From Pseudalkalibacillus hwajinpoensis (lineage in GTDB: Bacteria; Bacillota; Bacilli; Bacillales; Guptibacillaceae), in NCBI RefSeq assembly GCF_015234585.1, contig NZ_JADFCM010000001.1:1488001-1552000 (forward strand): a stretch of DNA of 64,000 bases, written 5' to 3'. The notes under the pieces are model-generated. The model saw only the letters and a program-made list of their open reading frames with translations. It was not told where the DNA came from and did no database searches. A program made the position numbers and the translations under genes. Positions 36,078 through 45,248 of the stretch are shown in pieces (position 1 is the stretch's first letter; every line of letters begins with the position of its first letter).

Positions 36078-37861
36078 TCGGAAGAAGCCATTCATGCGGG
36101 AAAATTCGTGAAAGCGAGATCGGGCAAACAGTAGAATTAAAAGGTTGGGTTCAAAAGCGTCGTGATCTTGGTGGATTAATCTTCATTGATTTTAGAGACC
36201 GTTCAGGTATTGTACAGGTTGTATTCAATCCAGACCTTTCAAAAGAAGCGCTTGAACTTGCTGAGAAAGTTAGAAGTGAATACGTACTAGGCATTTCTGG
36301 TAAAGTAGTATCTCGTGCGGAGGGAACGGTTAATCCGAATCTTCCAACAGGGTCGATTGAGGTACATGCTGAATCACTTGAAATCCTCAATGCTGCGAAG
36401 AATCCTCCCATTAGCATTGCGAACGATGTAGAAGTTGGAGAAGATATTCGCTTGAAATATCGCTACCTGGACTTGAGACGTCCGGTGATGCAAGAGACAT
36501 TCAAGCTCCGTCATCGAACAACTAAAGTCATTCGTGATTTCCTGGATCATAATGAATTTCTTGAAATTGAAACTCCAATGTTAACAAAAAGTACACCTGA
36601 GGGCGCTCGTGATTACTTGGTACCAAGCCGTGTGCACGAAGGAGAGTTCTACGCTCTTCCGCAATCTCCGCAGCTCTTTAAACAACTGTTAATGGTTTCA
36701 GGATTTGAACGCTATTACCAGGTCGTTCGCTGCTTCCGAGATGAGGATCTTAGAGCGGACCGTCAACCTGAATTTACTCAAGTCGACATTGAAACATCCT
36801 TCCTTCCAAAAGAAGATTTAATTGCGATGATGGAAGAAATGATGAGTGCGGTATTGAAGGAAACGAAGGGATTAGAAATTGAAAAGCCATTCCAACGCAT
36901 GACTCATGCTGAAGCGATGAATCGCTACGGATCAGACAAACCTGATACGCGTTTTGAAATGGAATTTGTGGATGTATCTGATCTTGTAAAAGACTCTGAC
37001 TTTAAAGTATTCTCTAGTGCTGTTTCTTCTGGTGGAGCTGTTAAAGGTATTAATGCAAAAGGTGCAGCAAGTAAGTACTCACGTAAAGATATCGATGCTT
37101 TAACAGAGTATGTGAAAACGTACAAAGCAAAAGGACTTGCATGGTTAAAAGTAGAGGAAGATGGTTTGAAAGGCCCTATTTCTAAATTCTTTGACGAGGC
37201 TCTTGCATCTCAACTAAAAGAAGCATTCGATGCAGAAGCGGGTGACCTTCTTCTGTTCGTAGCTGACAGTAAATCTGTTGTATCAGACAGTCTCGGTTCT
37301 CTTCGTTCAAAGCTTGGAAAAGACCTCGACCTTATTGACTATTCCAAGTTTAATTTCCTTTGGATCATGGACTTCCCACTGATGAGTTACGATGAAGAAG
37401 CTGATCGTTATTTTGCGGAACATCATCCGTTTACAATGCCGTTGAAAGAAGACCTTCATCTTCTTGAAGAAGAGCCAGGAAAAGTTCGTGCAGATGCATA
37501 TGACCTTGTCTTAAATGGTTATGAGTTAGGCGGAGGTTCCCAACGTATTTTCCAGCGTGATATTCAGGAAAAAATGTTTAAAGCGTTAGGATTTACAAAA
37601 GAAGAAGCAGAGGAAGAATTTGGTTTCCTTCTTGAAGCGTTCGAATATGGTACCCCACCACATGGTGGAATTGCATTTGGTCTTGATCGTCTCGTGATGT
37701 TGCTTGCAGGAAGAACGAACCTTCGCGACACAATTGCTTTCCCTAAAACAGCTAGCGCAAGCTGCCTGTTAACAGAAGCTCCTTCTCCAGTTAGTGAGGA
37801 TCAACTAAAGGAGTTGAATCTTGAGCTAGCTAAGAAGCCAGTTGGTGCTGAGAAAGAGTAA
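36074..37861 (+). CDS. aspS: Aspartyl-tRNA synthetase
   Basis: Bacterial-type class II synthetase, 595 residues. The N-terminal OB-fold anticodon-binding domain spans about 1-105 ([26 protein letters not shown], cited in part). The catalytic core follows with motif 2 [16 protein letters not shown], then the GAD insertion domain at about 285-415. Motif 3 is [16 protein letters not shown] near the C-terminus. The ATG overlaps the hisS stop and AAGGAGGAAG lies inside hisS, so the two are coupled under one T-box. I cannot tell from the sequence whether it also charges tRNA-Asn. The 6S RNA gene follows. Confidence 0.97.
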   Translation: MIGRSHSCGKIRESEIGQTVELKGWVQKRRDLGGLIFIDFRDRSGIVQVVFNPDLSKEALELAEKVRSEYVLGISGKVVSRAEGTVNPNLPTGSIEVHAESLEILNAAKNPPISIANDVEVGEDIRLKYRYLDLRRPVMQETFKLRHRTTKVIRDFLDHNEFLEIETPMLTKSTPEGARDYLVPSRVHEGEFYALPQSPQLFKQLLMVSGFERYYQVVRCFRDEDLRADRQPEFTQVDIETSFLPKEDLIAMMEEMMSAVLKETKGLEIEKPFQRMTHAEAMNRYGSDKPDTRFEMEFVDVSDLVKDSDFKVFSSAVSSGGAVKGINAKGAASKYSRKDIDALTEYVKTYKAKGLAWLKVEEDGLKGPISKFFDEALASQLKEAFDAEAGDLLLFVADSKSVVSDSLGSLRSKLGKDLDLIDYSKFNFLWIMDFPLMSYDEEADRYFAEHHPFTMPLKEDLHLLEEEPGKVRADAYDLVLNGYELGGGSQRIFQRDIQEKMFKALGFTKEEAEEEFGFLLEAFEYGTPPHGGIAFGLDRLVMLLAGRTNLRDTIAFPKTASASCLLTEAPSPVSEDQLKELNLELAKKPVGAEKE

Positions 37862-37893
37862 AAAAATAATAAAAAGGACCTAATACCTGATGA

Positions 37894-37922
37894 TTGAAAT
37901 CGGTTTGAAGGTCTGCTATAAT
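37894..37922 (+). promoter_or_regulatory. 6S RNA promoter
   Basis: TTGAAA at 37894-37899 and a perfect TATAAT at 37917-37922, spacer 17. Confidence 0.85.
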
Positions 37923-37929
37923 TCAATTA

Positions 37930-38131
37930 CAAGTTAACGAAGAGTCCTGAAGTGTTCGTTTACTTCCATAATAATTTGAGCCAACACTTTTACAACGGGA
38001 GCCTGACTCTTTCCATTCAAAGTACATGCCTCGGTAGCTGAGGACTTACGGAGAATGGGATAAGGCACCCACCTGCCAATGCAGGTTCAACGATTATGGA
38101 AAGGACGGCACAGTTGGGGCTCTTCTATTTT
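37930..38131 (+). ncRNA. 6S RNA
   Basis: Regulatory RNA that mimics an open promoter and binds sigma-A RNA polymerase. It lies just after aspS, where B. subtilis has 6S-1 (bsrA). Conserved blocks seen are AGTCCTGAAGTGTT near the 5' end, GGGATAAGGCACCCACCTGC, and GGAAAGGACGGCAC near the 3' end. The closing stem AAGAGTCC/GGGGCTCTT joins the ends, and CTATTTTT follows. Length is about 200 nt. The ends are estimated from the promoter and the stem, good to a few bases. Confidence 0.92.
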
Positions 38132-38144
38132 TATGACAATTAAT

Positions 38145-38177
38145 AAAGCATCCGTTCATTTTGAACGGATGCTTTTT
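38145..38177 (+). terminator. Second terminator after 6S RNA
   Basis: AAAGCATCCGTTCA pairs with TGAACGGATGCTTT around a short T loop, then more T. Confidence 0.9.
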
Positions 38178-38197
38178 CTGTTTGAATGGTTTATTAA

Positions 38198-38254
38198 GTG
38201 TTCTAGTTCAAGAGTTCCAATATCTCCGTTTCTAAACGCTCGTCTCCGCTTTTC
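38198..38254. repeat. Repeat half unit 0
   Basis: 3' half of a unit, almost identical to 38434-38491 of unit 2 (one C/T difference near 38215). Confidence 0.85.
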
Positions 38255-38373
38255 GTGTCCAGCTGCAGTGGGCAGACTCTCGGTCACTTCACCTTTTCAT
38301 CCGAACACAAAGACCGTGTTCAAATGAAAAGGCTCCAGTGCCTGTCGTGTCTAAACGCCCACTTCCGCTTTTG
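38255..38373. repeat. Repeat unit 1
   Basis: Stems: GTGGGC/GCCCAC, AGAC/GTCT, CACT/AGTG, CCTTTTCAT/ATGAAAAGG and GAACAC/GTGTTC, with a 7-nt loop AAAGACC at 38309-38315. Bases 38261-38372 match unit 4 with one difference. Confidence 0.9.
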
Positions 38374-38490
38374 GTGTCTAGTTGCGACTCACAGAAACTG
38401 CGATATTTCGCTCTTGAACTAGAACACAAAAGGCGTGTTCTAGTTCAAGAGCTCCAATATCTCCGTTTCTAAACGCTCGTCTCCGCTTTT
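38374..38490. repeat. Repeat unit 2
   Basis: Stems: AGAAAC/GTTTCT, GATATT/AATATC, and an 18-pair perfect top stem starting GCTCTTGAACTA and ending in GAACAC. The outermost stem is weaker than in units 1 and 3. Confidence 0.9.
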
Positions 38491-38491
38491 C

Positions 38492-38610
38492 GTGTCTAGC
38501 TGCAGCGCCCAGCCTCTCGATCGCTTCACCCTCTAAAATGAACACAAAGAGCGTGTTCTTTTTAGAGGGTTCCAGCGCTTGTCGAGGCTAAACGGACGCT
38601 TCCGCTTTTC
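38492..38610. repeat. Repeat unit 3
   Basis: Stems: GCGCCC/GGACGC (one mismatch), AGCC/GGCT, CGCT/AGCG, CCCTCTAAA/TTTAGAGGG and GAACAC/GTGTTC. Confidence 0.9.
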
Positions 38611-38730
38611 ATGATCTAGCTGCAGTGGGCAGACCCTCGGTCACTTCACCTTTTCATCCGAACACAAAGACCGTGTTCAAATGAAAAGGCTCCAGTGCCT
38701 GTCGTGTCTAAACGCCCACTTCCGCTTTTC
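38611..38730. repeat. Repeat unit 4
   Basis: Near-exact copy of unit 1. It ends 4 bases before the stop codon of the minus-strand rsfA-like gene, so it is transcribed as that gene's 3' untranslated region unless it terminates it. Confidence 0.9.
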
Positions 38731-38734
38731 GTTT

Positions 38735-39409
38735 TCACCTTGCGACTTTTTCTAGGTTCCCATTCTTATCCATTTTGAATGTTGGGACGTTGTGGTCTTC
38801 GTTGTCGTTTAGGACGACCATTCTTCTGGCTCGGTCCATGATTTGGATGAGGGATTGGTAATCTTCTTTCATGATTTGTTGTTCGTTCTCGAGTGTTTTG
38901 ATTTTTTGATGAAGAAGGGTGTTTTCTTCTTTTAGGTGTTGATTCTCTGATTCTAGTTTCTCGACATTTGTTCTAAGTCTGTTTGTTGAGGAAGCGGATT
39001 GTTCTAAGTTTGATAAGAATGAGATTACTTCTCTCATAGTCATTTCTTTTTTTATTTGTACCGGTTCGGTGTATGGTATTGAAGTTTCAATTAATGGTTG
39101 TGAGATTGGTTGTTCTTGGGTGGAAACAGTCGTATGTGTTTCTTTATTTGTGTATTCAGGCTGCCTTCGTTCGGCTCGTTTCATTTCTTTTCGCTGCTTT
39201 TTCGCTAGCTTTAAGGCCTGCTCGTATCTTTCGCGGACAATGGCATTCCAGCGGAATCCGACAGCGGCTGATGTGCGACTTAGTCGATCACCAACTTCAT
39301 CAAAGGCTTTTAATTGCGTACTGCCTTCTCTTACATGCCGCAGCACTGTTTCGGCAAGCATTAAATCATCTTCATGAGACCAGGCATCTTGTCTTACTTT
39401 CATTTTCAT
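38735..39409 (-). CDS. RsfA-family transcriptional regulator
   Basis: 224-residue regulator of the RsfA/YlbO type. The N-terminal Myb/SANT-like domain is at about 6-60 (RQDAWSHEDDLMLAETVLRHV; GFRWNAIVRERYEQALKLAK). A variable linker follows, then a conserved MTMREVISFLSNLEQS and a coiled coil at about 140-195. B. subtilis members are sporulation regulators (RsfA of the sigma-F regulon, YlbO/GerR of the sigma-E stage); which one this equals is unclear, so no symbol. The start is ATG 39409 or 39403, after AAAGGAG. Its stop abuts the repeat array. It is read in the same direction as rarA but is separated from it by a terminator. Confidence 0.85.
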   Translation of the reverse strand: MKMKVRQDAWSHEDDLMLAETVLRHVREGSTQLKAFDEVGDRLSRTSAAVGFRWNAIVRERYEQALKLAKKQRKEMKRAERRQPEYTNKETHTTVSTQEQPISQPLIETSIPYTEPVQIKKEMTMREVISFLSNLEQSASSTNRLRTNVEKLESENQHLKEENTLLHQKIKTLENEQQIMKEDYQSLIQIMDRARRMVVLNDNEDHNVPTFKMDKNGNLEKVAR

Positions 39410-39523
39410 TCAGCTCCTTTATGTGATTAACATTTTTGCGTTTTGAAAGTAATCATAGCTTTGCCAGTATGGAAGAATTTATACAGAAGTCTTGTAAATT
39501 TGAGGTAGATTGCAAGAGTGAAT

Positions 39524-39555
39524 AGAAAAAACAGCAGAGCATAAGCCCTGCTGTT
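39524..39555 (-). terminator. Terminator after rarA
   Basis: AACAGCAG pairs with CTGCTGTT around a 10-nt loop. The A run on the plus strand at 39525-39530 gives a U tail on the minus strand. Confidence 0.82.
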
Positions 39556-40897
39556 AAGATTTCTTGCTATCGGATTTGATGCGTTCAGCGAAATAATCAA
39601 GTCTCTTTTGGATCGTTCTTTCGTGCCCGCGCTCAGTAGGTTTATAGAACGTTTTTCTGACCATGTGATCAGGAAGGTACTGTTGAGGGACATATCCTCC
39701 TGGATAGTCATGCGGGAATTTGTAGTCAATCCCATGCCCTAGTTCTGAAGCTCCTTTGTAGTGTGAGTCACGTAAATGAATAGGAACTGTTCCGTTTTTT
39801 TCTTTTTTTACTGCTGCAAGTGCAGCATCTATACCTGAAATCACCCCATTGCTTTTTGGAGCGGTGGCAAGATATAACGCTGCTTCGGCTAGTGGAATTC
39901 TAGCTTCCGGCATACCGATAAATTCGACCGCATAGCTGGCCGCATGGGCAATCAGAAGTGCGTTGGGGTCGGCTAATCCAACATCCTCGGCAGCATGGAC
40001 ATAAAGGCGTCTCGCGATAAATCTAGGATCTTCACCTGCATAGATCATTTTTGCTAACCAGTAAAGCGTAGCGTCTGGATCAGATCCTCGTATACTTTTA
40101 ATAAAGGCCGAAACGGTATCGTAGTGATTATCGCTATCCTTGTCATATTGAAGCACGCGTTGCTGGATGGATTCTTCTGCAATTGCAAGACTAATTACAA
40201 GCTTCCCATCTTTATTTGGAGTCGTTGTAAGGATGGCGAGTTCTAACGCGTTTAGAGCTGTTCTAGCGTCTCCATTAGAAACGTCTATGAGATGCTCAAT
40301 GGCTTCATCCTCGATTTCAACATCGTACCTTCCAAAGCCGCGATCCTTATCGTTAATCGCCTGATAAAGAATGTTTTTAATAGTTGTTTCATTAAGATGT
40401 TCAAATCGAAATAATCTTGAACGAGAAAGAAGAGCCGCATTAATTTCAAACATTGGGCTTTCTGTTGTTGCTCCGATTAACACGATCGTTCCATCTTCAA
40501 CAAAAGGAAGAAGTGCATCCTGCTGTGATTTATTAAAGCGATGGATTTCATCTATAAAGAGCACCGTTTTTTGATCATCAAGCTTTAAGCGATCTTTTGC
40601 TTCAGACGTGAGTCTTCTAATGTCAGCTACTCCTGAAGTAACAGCATTTAACTGTTCGAAATGAGCAGATGTAGTGTTGGCTATAATACGTGCAAGTGTT
40701 GTTTTACCGGTTCCTGGTGGACCGAAAAAAATCATTGGAGTAAGTTGATCAGCTTGGATGGCTCTTCTCAATAATTTGCCATCGCCAATAATATGGTCTT
40801 GGCCGATAAATTCTTCAATGGATCTAGGTCGCATTCTGCTAGCGAGAGGTCCAGAAGAAGTATTGTTGTTTTCTTTTGGGTAATCAAATAAATCCAT
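39554..40897 (-). CDS. rarA: Replication-associated recombination protein RarA
   Basis: AAA+ ATPase of the RarA/MgsA/WRNIP1 family (YrvN in B. subtilis), acting at stalled forks with SSB. The protein has 447 residues. Walker [11 protein letters not shown] is near 58-67 and Walker B FIDEIHR near 114-120. Sensor GATTESP, a [10 protein letters not shown] helical domain and a C-terminal tetramerisation domain ([19 protein letters not shown]) complete it. The N-terminal MDLFDYPKE resembles the usual start. AAAGGACGGGTG precedes the ATG. It diverges from the yczE-like gene. Confidence 0.95.
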   Translation of the reverse strand: MDLFDYPKENNNTSSGPLASRMRPRSIEEFIGQDHIIGDGKLLRRAIQADQLTPMIFFGPPGTGKTTLARIIANTTSAHFEQLNAVTSGVADIRRLTSEAKDRLKLDDQKTVLFIDEIHRFNKSQQDALLPFVEDGTIVLIGATTESPMFEINAALLSRSRLFRFEHLNETTIKNILYQAINDKDRGFGRYDVEIEDEAIEHLIDVSNGDARTALNALELAILTTTPNKDGKLVISLAIAEESIQQRVLQYDKDSDNHYDTVSAFIKSIRGSDPDATLYWLAKMIYAGEDPRFIARRLYVHAAEDVGLADPNALLIAHAASYAVEFIGMPEARIPLAEAALYLATAPKSNGVISGIDAALAAVKKEKNGTVPIHLRDSHYKGASELGHGIDYKFPHDYPGGYVPQQYLPDHMVRKTFYKPTERGHERTIQKRLDYFAERIKSDSKKS

Positions 40898-41044
40898 AGA
40901 ACACCCGTCCTTTCATAGTTAGTTGAAACATACTATACGGGTTTTGGAAATGCAAGAAAAACCGGTTCGTGCTATAATAGCGAAGGTTTACTAACAGAAT
41001 CAATGGCTAAATAGATGATAGAAGATTGAGTTAAGAGGGATGAG

Positions 41045-41752
41045 ATGAAACCAGATAACAAAGGCATACCATGGTTCTGGATGAGCTGGGGAATATTTGT
41101 ATTAGGTCTTTTGGTTATGGCTTTTGGCATTTCTCTGATGATTAAAGCTGAATTCGGTAGCGCGCCATGGGATGTCTTCCATATTGGACTGTATCAGCAG
41201 TTTGGATTAACAATTGGCACATGGTCAATTCTAATTGGTTTTCTGATTATAGGCTCGACTTCATTATTAGATCGAACCTGGCCAAAATTAGGTGCTTTTC
41301 TAAACATGCTGCTCGTAGGTGTGTTTATCGATATTTATTTATGGGTTCCTTTTTTAAAAACTCCGGATCATTTGATAGGCAAATTGGTTATGCTTGTTAG
41401 TGGTATTCTGATCATGGGGTACGGCATCGGTCTCTATATTGCAGCAGATCGTGGAGCAGGTCCAAGAGATAGTTTAATGCTTGTATTAACAGAACGAACG
41501 GGATGGAAGGTACAACATATCCGACTTACTATGGAAATAGTTGTCCTTTCTCTTGGATGGCTTTTGAATGGTCCTATTCATGTGGGAACACTTTTGTTTT
41601 GTATTACGATAGGGCCAATTGTGGGTTATTCATTGCCACAGTGCAAAAAACTTGTGGCTCGATTGATAGAAAGAGGTGGCAGATTTGAAGATATCAACAA
41701 AAGGAAGATACGGATTAACAATTATGATGGAGTTAGCAAAAAAGCACGGTGA
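41045..41752 (+). CDS. YczE-like membrane protein
   Basis: 235-residue integral membrane protein with five or six helices. The family pattern GISLMIKAEFGSAPWDVFHIGLYQ near 29-52 repeats later as GIGLYIAADRGAGPRDSLMLVL, the internal duplication typical of YczE/YitT-like proteins. The function is unknown; B. subtilis YczE is linked to surfactin/antibiotic locus activity. The last 22 codons overlap cymR by 68 bases in another frame, unusually long for Bacillus, so the two are probably cotranscribed. The start ATG follows TTAAGAGGGATG. Confidence 0.82.
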   Translation: MKPDNKGIPWFWMSWGIFVLGLLVMAFGISLMIKAEFGSAPWDVFHIGLYQQFGLTIGTWSILIGFLIIGSTSLLDRTWPKLGAFLNMLLVGVFIDIYLWVPFLKTPDHLIGKLVMLVSGILIMGYGIGLYIAADRGAGPRDSLMLVLTERTGWKVQHIRLTMEIVVLSLGWLLNGPIHVGTLLFCITIGPIVGYSLPQCKKLVARLIERGGRFEDINKRKIRINNYDGVSKKAR

Positions 41753-42104
41753 TGGTCCGATTTCTTTAAAATCCATTGCTAGAAGCAAAGATTTATCAGA
41801 GCATTACCTTGAACAGCTAGTCGCTCCATTAAGAAATGCTGGTCTTGTTAAGAGTGTTAGAGGGGCATATGGTGGTTATATTCTAGCGCAAGAAGCAAGT
41901 TCAATTACAGCGGGAGATATCATTCGTGTTCTAGAAGGGCCCATTAGTCCTGTTGAAGTTATGGACGATGAAGAACCTGCTAAACGAGATCTGTGGTTAA
42001 AAATACGAGACGCTGTGAAAGATGTTCTCGATTCTACAACGCTAGAAGATCTTGCCACCTATGAAGGTGAAGGAGAGCAAGATAGTTATATGTTTTATAT
42101 TTAG
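41685..42104 (+). CDS. cymR: Cysteine metabolism repressor CymR
   Basis: Rrf2-family regulator of cysteine and sulfur genes, 139 residues. In B. subtilis it acts with CysK and represses, among others, the yrrT-mtnN-mccAB operon, which is also in this window (59.5-63.4 kb). The winged helix has SLKSIARSKDLSEHYLEQLV and the wing RGAYGGYIL. There is no cysteine cluster as in IscR, matching CymR rather than an iron-sulfur sensor. The start is TTG 41685, giving (M)KISTKGRYGL, with AAAGAGGTG upstream. The frame begins earlier, but residues before TTG do not fit the family. Confidence 0.94.
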   Translation: MKISTKGRYGLTIMMELAKKHGDGPISLKSIARSKDLSEHYLEQLVAPLRNAGLVKSVRGAYGGYILAQEASSITAGDIIRVLEGPISPVEVMDDEEPAKRDLWLKIRDAVKDVLDSTTLEDLATYEGEGEQDSYMFYI

Positions 42105-42141
42105 TAGCCGGCTCGCTGCTGGTAGTAAGAGGTGACTAATT

Positions 42142-43284
42142 ATGAGTGCAATTTATATGGATCATGCTGCGACCTCTCCGGTCCATCCCGATGTTATTGA
42201 AGCGATGGTTTCATCACTAAAAAGTGATTTTGGTAATCCTTCAAGTATTCATCAGTTTGGCCGTAAGTCGCGTCATGCACTTGATGAAGCGAGAAATAAT
42301 CTTGCGAGCAGTATTCATGCTCTAGCTAATGAAATTATTTTCACAAGTGGGGGTACAGAAGCAGATAATCTAGCAATTGTAGGAGCTGCTAAAGGAAACT
42401 TTGCTAAAGGAAACCATATTATCACAACAGAGATTGAGCATCATGCTGCACTGAATGCTTGTAAAGTACTTGAAAAAGAAGGATTTGTCGTAACGTACTT
42501 ACCTGTAGATGAGAATGGTAGAATTTCTATAGATGATCTAGAAAAGGCGATTCGGCCAGAGACAATCTTAATAACAGTTATGTATGGTAATAATGAAGTT
42601 GGGACAGTACAGCCAATTGCAGAGATCGCCAGGTTGGCAAACGATTCTGATATTCTGTTTCATACCGATGCCGTCCAAGCGTATGGCTTAATCGATCTTG
42701 ATGTAAAGCAACTTGGCGTAGATCTTCTTTCTGTTTCAGCACATAAAATCAACGGTCCAAAGGGCGTTGGCTTTCTTTATGTTAAGGATGGGACAAAGCT
42801 GTTGCCTCATTCATTTGGCGGTGAACAGGAGAGAAAACGACGAGCAGGTACGGAGAACGTTGCTGGCATTGTAGGAATGGAGAAGGCAGCTGAATTAATG
42901 CGGATTGATCGAGAAGCGAAAGTGGAGCTTTATCAGAATATGAAGCAAGTGATGCTAGGTATTTTTGAAGAAGCATCCATTCCTTATCGTATCAACGGTG
43001 ATCAGGATCATATCCTTCCACATGTATTCAATGTTAGTTTTTTAGATGCAAAAGTGGAACCGATGTTAATGAATCTAGATCTTGCAGGTATTGCAGTATC
43101 GAGTGGTTCGGCCTGTACGGCTGGATCGCATGAACCTTCACATGTGTTGACAGCGATGTTTGGTGATAATGAGAGAACACAAACGGCCATTCGTTTTAGC
43201 TTTGGATATGGAAATGCAATTGAAGATGCCACAAAAGCTGCGAGTGAAGTCGTTAAGATTGTCAATCGTTTGAAGAAGTTATAA
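42142..43284 (+). CDS. Cysteine desulfurase partner of MnmA (YrvO-like)
   Basis: PLP-dependent desulfurase of the IscS/NifS class, 380 residues. The PLP lysine Lys202 is in SVSAHKINGPKG and the catalytic Cys325 in SSGSACTAG. The following gene, 44 bases later, is mnmA; in B. subtilis the YrvO-MnmA pair is a dedicated route for 2-thiouridine in tRNA without the Tus relay. It is 5-6 residues longer than, and clearly distinct from, the NAD-locus NifS in this window. The ATG follows AAGAGGTGA. It is in the same run as cymR, so sulfur control is plausible but not shown. Confidence 0.93.
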   Translation: MSAIYMDHAATSPVHPDVIEAMVSSLKSDFGNPSSIHQFGRKSRHALDEARNNLASSIHALANEIIFTSGGTEADNLAIVGAAKGNFAKGNHIITTEIEHHAALNACKVLEKEGFVVTYLPVDENGRISIDDLEKAIRPETILITVMYGNNEVGTVQPIAEIARLANDSDILFHTDAVQAYGLIDLDVKQLGVDLLSVSAHKINGPKGVGFLYVKDGTKLLPHSFGGEQERKRRAGTENVAGIVGMEKAAELMRIDREAKVELYQNMKQVMLGIFEEASIPYRINGDQDHILPHVFNVSFLDAKVEPMLMNLDLAGIAVSSGSACTAGSHEPSHVLTAMFGDNERTQTAIRFSFGYGNAIEDATKAASEVVKIVNRLKKL

Positions 43285-43310
43285 AATAGTCAGGACACAA
43301 TTTGTGTTAA

Positions 43311-44444
<1,134 letters not shown>

Positions 44445-44449
44445 CAATT

Positions 44450-44483
44450 AGCCTCATTTCGAAATGAAATGAGGCTGTTTTTT
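44450..44483 (+). terminator. Terminator after mnmA
   Basis: AGCCTCATTT pairs with AAATGAGGCT around CGAAATG, then GTTTTTT. Confidence 0.9.
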
Positions 44484-44552
44484 GAGGTGGAGAAACCGCC
44501 GCTAACTTATGCTAAACTAGAGATTAAGTTAAAGAAATAAGGAGTTTTTTAA

Positions 44553-45221
44553 ATGAGTAATAAAAATGAACAAGCGATTGAAGCAATGAATAATGGACAA
44601 TTAGAAAAAGCTGTAACGCTACTTTATGAAGCAATAGAAGAGAATCCTAAAGATCCAGTTGCTTATACGAATATTGGAAATCTCCTCGCACAGGCAGGAG
44701 AAATTAAGCAGGCTGTCGCATATTTTGAAAAAGCGATTGATTTGGATGAAACGCAGGGGACTGCTTATTATGGCGCAGGAAACGCATTCTTTGAACTAGA
44801 GCAGTATAAAGACGCTGCAGATATGTACCAGAAAGCAATCCAACAGGGGCTTGACCAAAGTGATGTTCACTTTATGATTGGTCAGTGCTTTATGATGCAG
44901 GATGCACTTCGATTAGCATTACCTTTCTTCCAGAGAGCTGTTGAGCTCAATGAGGAAGATACGGAAGCGCGTTTTCAGTATGCACTTTGTCTCGCGCAAG
45001 ATGGGGCAATCGATGTAGCGCTTCCTCAGTTTGAGAGAGTCGTTGAAGAGGATCCGGATCATGCCGATGCGTGGTTTAATTTAGGTGTGAGCTATGCTTA
45101 TCAAGAAAATTTGACGAAAGCAATAAGCTGTTTTGATCGTGCACTCGCTATCCAACCAGATCATCTCTTAGCAGGAAACGGGAAGAAACAAATGGAACAA
45201 GCGATGAACAATAACAATTAA
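44553..45221 (+). CDS. Tetratricopeptide repeat protein (YrrB-like)
   Basis: 222-residue protein made almost entirely of about six 34-residue TPR units. Clear units read AYTNIGNLLAQAGEIKQAVAYFEKAI, AYYGAGNAFFELEQYKDAADMYQKAI and AWFNLGVSYAYQENLTKAISCFDRAL, each cited in part. It has no signal or membrane segment, so it is a cytoplasmic binding scaffold. B. subtilis YrrB stands at the same place between mnmA and recD2; the partner is unknown. The ATG follows AAGGAG at about 7 bases. recD2 starts 27 bases after the stop. Confidence 0.9.
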   Translation: MSNKNEQAIEAMNNGQLEKAVTLLYEAIEENPKDPVAYTNIGNLLAQAGEIKQAVAYFEKAIDLDETQGTAYYGAGNAFFELEQYKDAADMYQKAIQQGLDQSDVHFMIGQCFMMQDALRLALPFFQRAVELNEEDTEARFQYALCLAQDGAIDVALPQFERVVEEDPDHADAWFNLGVSYAYQENLTKAISCFDRALAIQPDHLLAGNGKKQMEQAMNNNN

Positions 45222-45248
45222 ATTTTAAGTTATTGGAGAGAAGATCTT

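Larger units (their letters stand above)
38198..38730. repeat. Array of palindromic repeat units
   Basis: Head-to-tail array of one half unit and four full units with a period of 118-119 bases, filling the space between the 6S RNA terminator and the rsfA-like stop codon. Each full unit begins near TCTAGCTGCAG, folds into one long hairpin capped by GAACAC/GTGTTC, and ends with CTAAACG then TTCCGCTTTTC or TCTCCGCTTTTC. Three stem segments differ in sequence between units but keep pairing. There is no coding capacity. Similar short interspersed palindromes occur in many Bacillaceae genomes; I cannot assign a named family. Confidence 0.9.

Noticed and set aside
38079..38327. 82-codon frame after aspS
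   Set aside because: It runs through the 6S RNA 3' end, a terminator and the repeat array; no ribosome site and no recognisable protein.
38198..38730. CRISPR array
   Set aside because: Units are about 119 bases, adjoin without unique spacers, and are palindromic over most of their length; no cas genes nearby.
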